The notes under the pieces were generated by a model. It was given only the letters and a program-made list of their open reading frames with translations. It ran no database searches and was not told where the DNA came from. 5,351 bases of DNA from an uncultured Phenylobacterium sp. (GTDB lineage Bacteria > Pseudomonadota > Alphaproteobacteria > Caulobacterales > Caulobacteraceae). The first letter of the stretch is position 1. Each line of letters opens with the position of its first letter. The stretch is taken from assembly GCA_945952355.1 (NCBI GenBank), contig CAMFIW010000246.1, forward strand, positions 1-5,351. Direction: 5' to 3'. Shown one piece after another: positions 4,212 to 5,351 of the stretch. A program made the position numbers and the translations under genes.

Positions 4212-5351
4212 ATGGCTTGGAAATCCACACTACTTTCGACGGCGGCCGTGGTCGCTCTGGCCGTTCCGGGCGCCGCCTCGGCGCGCGACAACTCCGCGGC
4301 GCGGGTGAAGGCGCTCGAGGCCGAGGTCGCCGACCTGAAGGCCGTGGTGGCCGAACTGAAGGCCGCGCACGACGCCGAGCACAATGCTCCGCCGCCTGTG
4401 GCCGCCCCCAATCCGCAACAGGCCGAGGAGATTGAAACCCTCCGCGCCCAGGTCGCCGACCTGAAGGCCTCGACCGCGGCCAACCTGGGCGCCCTGCGTA
4501 CGGACGCGCTCTCGACCACCGCCTCGATCGCCGGCGGCAAGCCGACCATCGCCACCGCCGACGGCCGCTTCTCCGCCACTCTCCATGGCGTGATGCAGCT
4601 CGACACAGCCAAGTATCTTCAGAAAGACCATCTGCCGACGCAGGTGACCGCTCGCGACCTCTCCGGCGGCGCCAACTTCCGCCGAGCCCGCATCGGCGTG
4701 GACGGCAAGGTGTTCGGCGACTTCGACTACAACATTCTCTTCGACTTCGGAGGCAGCGGCGCCGAGGACGCCGGCCGCGTGCAGGAAATGTGGGTCCAGT
4801 ACTCCGGACTAAAGCCGTTCCGGTTCCGCATCGGCTCATTCGCCCCGCCGCTCGGTCTCGAAGACGCAGCCTCGACCAACGGGGCGCTGTTCCCCGAACG
4901 TCCTGCCGTGGCCGACGTGGCCCGTGGCCTCGCCGGCGGCGACACCCGCATCGGCGGCGGCGTGATCGGCAATGGCGACCATTGGTTCGTCTCCGCTGTC
5001 TGGACCGGACCTCTGGTGCAAAGCCTCAATTCGGCGGCGACCTCGTTCAACCCGCCGATCTTCGACGAACAGCAAGGCTATGCGCTGCGGATCGCCGGCA
5101 CGCCCTTCTACGGCGTCGACTGGCTGGTCCATGTGGGTGCGAACGCCAGCGTGGTCACCCAGCCCACGGATCTCGGCACGTCGGCGGCCGTGCGCTACGC
5201 TGTCCAGTTGCGCGAGCGTCCGGAATTGCGGGTGGACGGCACCCGCCTGGTCGACACCGGCCAGATCGACGCCCGCGGCGCCCAGGCGCTCGGTTTGGAA
5301 CTCGCCGCCCAGAAGCAGAACCTGACCGTGCAGGGCGAGTATTTCGACATC
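4212..5351 (+). CDS. OprO/OprP-type phosphate/polyphosphate-selective porin, 3' end beyond window
   Basis: This is an outer-membrane beta-barrel porin of the Porin_O_P family, which passes phosphate or polyphosphate into the periplasm as a trimer. The frame is open from the ATG at 4212 to the last base (380 codons, no stop), so the C-terminal barrel end is missing. A clear signal peptide (about residues 1-24) has a Lys, a hydrophobic core and a likely cut after AASA. A coiled coil follows (about 29-95) with heptads such as VADLKAVVAELKA, interrupted by a Pro-rich patch near 60-68. The barrel starts with FSATLHGVMQLD (120-131). It continues with FRRARIGVDGKVFGDFDYNI (156-175), an alternating strand with the arginine cluster typical of the family, and FRFRIGSFAPPLGLED (203-218). 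Specificity is inferred from family likeness and the adjacent pho genes. It is divergent from phoR and shares its 210-bp upstream region. Confidence 0.88.
   Translation, partial: MAWKSTLLSTAAVVALAVPGAASARDNSAARVKALEAEVADLKAVVAELKAAHDAEHNAPPPVAAPNPQQAEEIETLRAQVADLKASTAANLGALRTDALSTTASIAGGKPTIATADGRFSATLHGVMQLDTAKYLQKDHLPTQVTARDLSGGANFRRARIGVDGKVFGDFDYNILFDFGGSGAEDAGRVQEMWVQYSGLKPFRFRIGSFAPPLGLEDAASTNGALFPERPAVADVARGLAGGDTRIGGGVIGNGDHWFVSAVWTGPLVQSLNSAATSFNPPIFDEQQGYALRIAGTPFYGVDWLVHVGANASVVTQPTDLGTSAAVRYAVQLRERPELRVDGTRLVDTGQIDARGAQALGLELAAQKQNLTVQGEYFDI
4320..4469 (+). repeat. Direct repeat inside the porin coiled-coil segment
   Basis: Two 24-nt copies at 4320-4343 and 4446-4469 differ at one base (GCCGAG versus GCCCAG, then AGGTCGCCGACCTGAAGGCC in both). 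They encode AEVADLKA and AQVADLKA. The offset is 126 nt, or 42 residues, which is exactly six heptads, so both copies hold the same register in the coiled coil. This suggests growth of the segment by internal duplication. Confidence 0.6.

Noticed and set aside
4159..4839. 226-aa minus-strand open frame opposite the porin
   Set aside because: Arg-rich antisense reading; the plus-strand frame has a signal peptide, coiled coil and barrel strands and stays open for 380 codons.
1..5351. tRNA, rRNA, CRISPR arrays, phage or toxin-antitoxin genes
   Set aside because: Nothing resembling these was seen on either strand.

Overview
The window looks like a contig end from a GC-rich alphaproteobacterium. 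Caulobacterales (Caulobacter/Phenylobacterium-like) is my best guess. It rests on the base composition, the style of the PhoR, PhoU and PhoB proteins, and the coiled-coil phosphate-selective porin. That placement is inference, not a database result.

Positions 1-47 are not genomic. They read as the inner end of an Illumina P7 primer, an 8-base i7 index, and the Nextera read-2/Tn5 mosaic-end adapter. Genomic sequence begins at 48.

The minus strand carries five genes, read right to left: phoR (membrane sensor kinase, 4001-2592), phoU (2375-1680), phoB (response regulator, 1662-964), a small VOC/glyoxalase-fold protein (916-449), and the first 121 codons of purD (411-49), which are cut off by the adapter. 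Gaps after phoU are 17, 47 and 37 nt. The phoR-phoU gap is 216 nt and carries no gene.

A 210-bp divergent region (4002-4211) separates phoR from a plus-strand gene for an OprO/OprP-type porin. The porin gene starts at 4212 and is still open at the window end (380 codons seen). The intergenic region holds a good Pho box (two 7-bp direct repeats with a 4-bp spacer) oriented towards phoR. It also holds a perfect 7-bp dyad around a -10-like TATTAT on the porin side, and two other inverted repeats.

Functionally, the core is the phosphate-starvation regulon. PhoR senses phosphate status and phosphorylates PhoB; PhoU normally couples the Pst transporter to PhoR; PhoB binds Pho boxes; and the porin would bring phosphate or polyphosphate across the outer membrane. 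Notably, the pstC-pstA-pstB genes that lie between phoR and phoU in Caulobacter crescentus are absent here. I see no evidence of a wholly new system. The points worth a second look are the missing pst genes, the phoR/porin control region and the adapter artefact.
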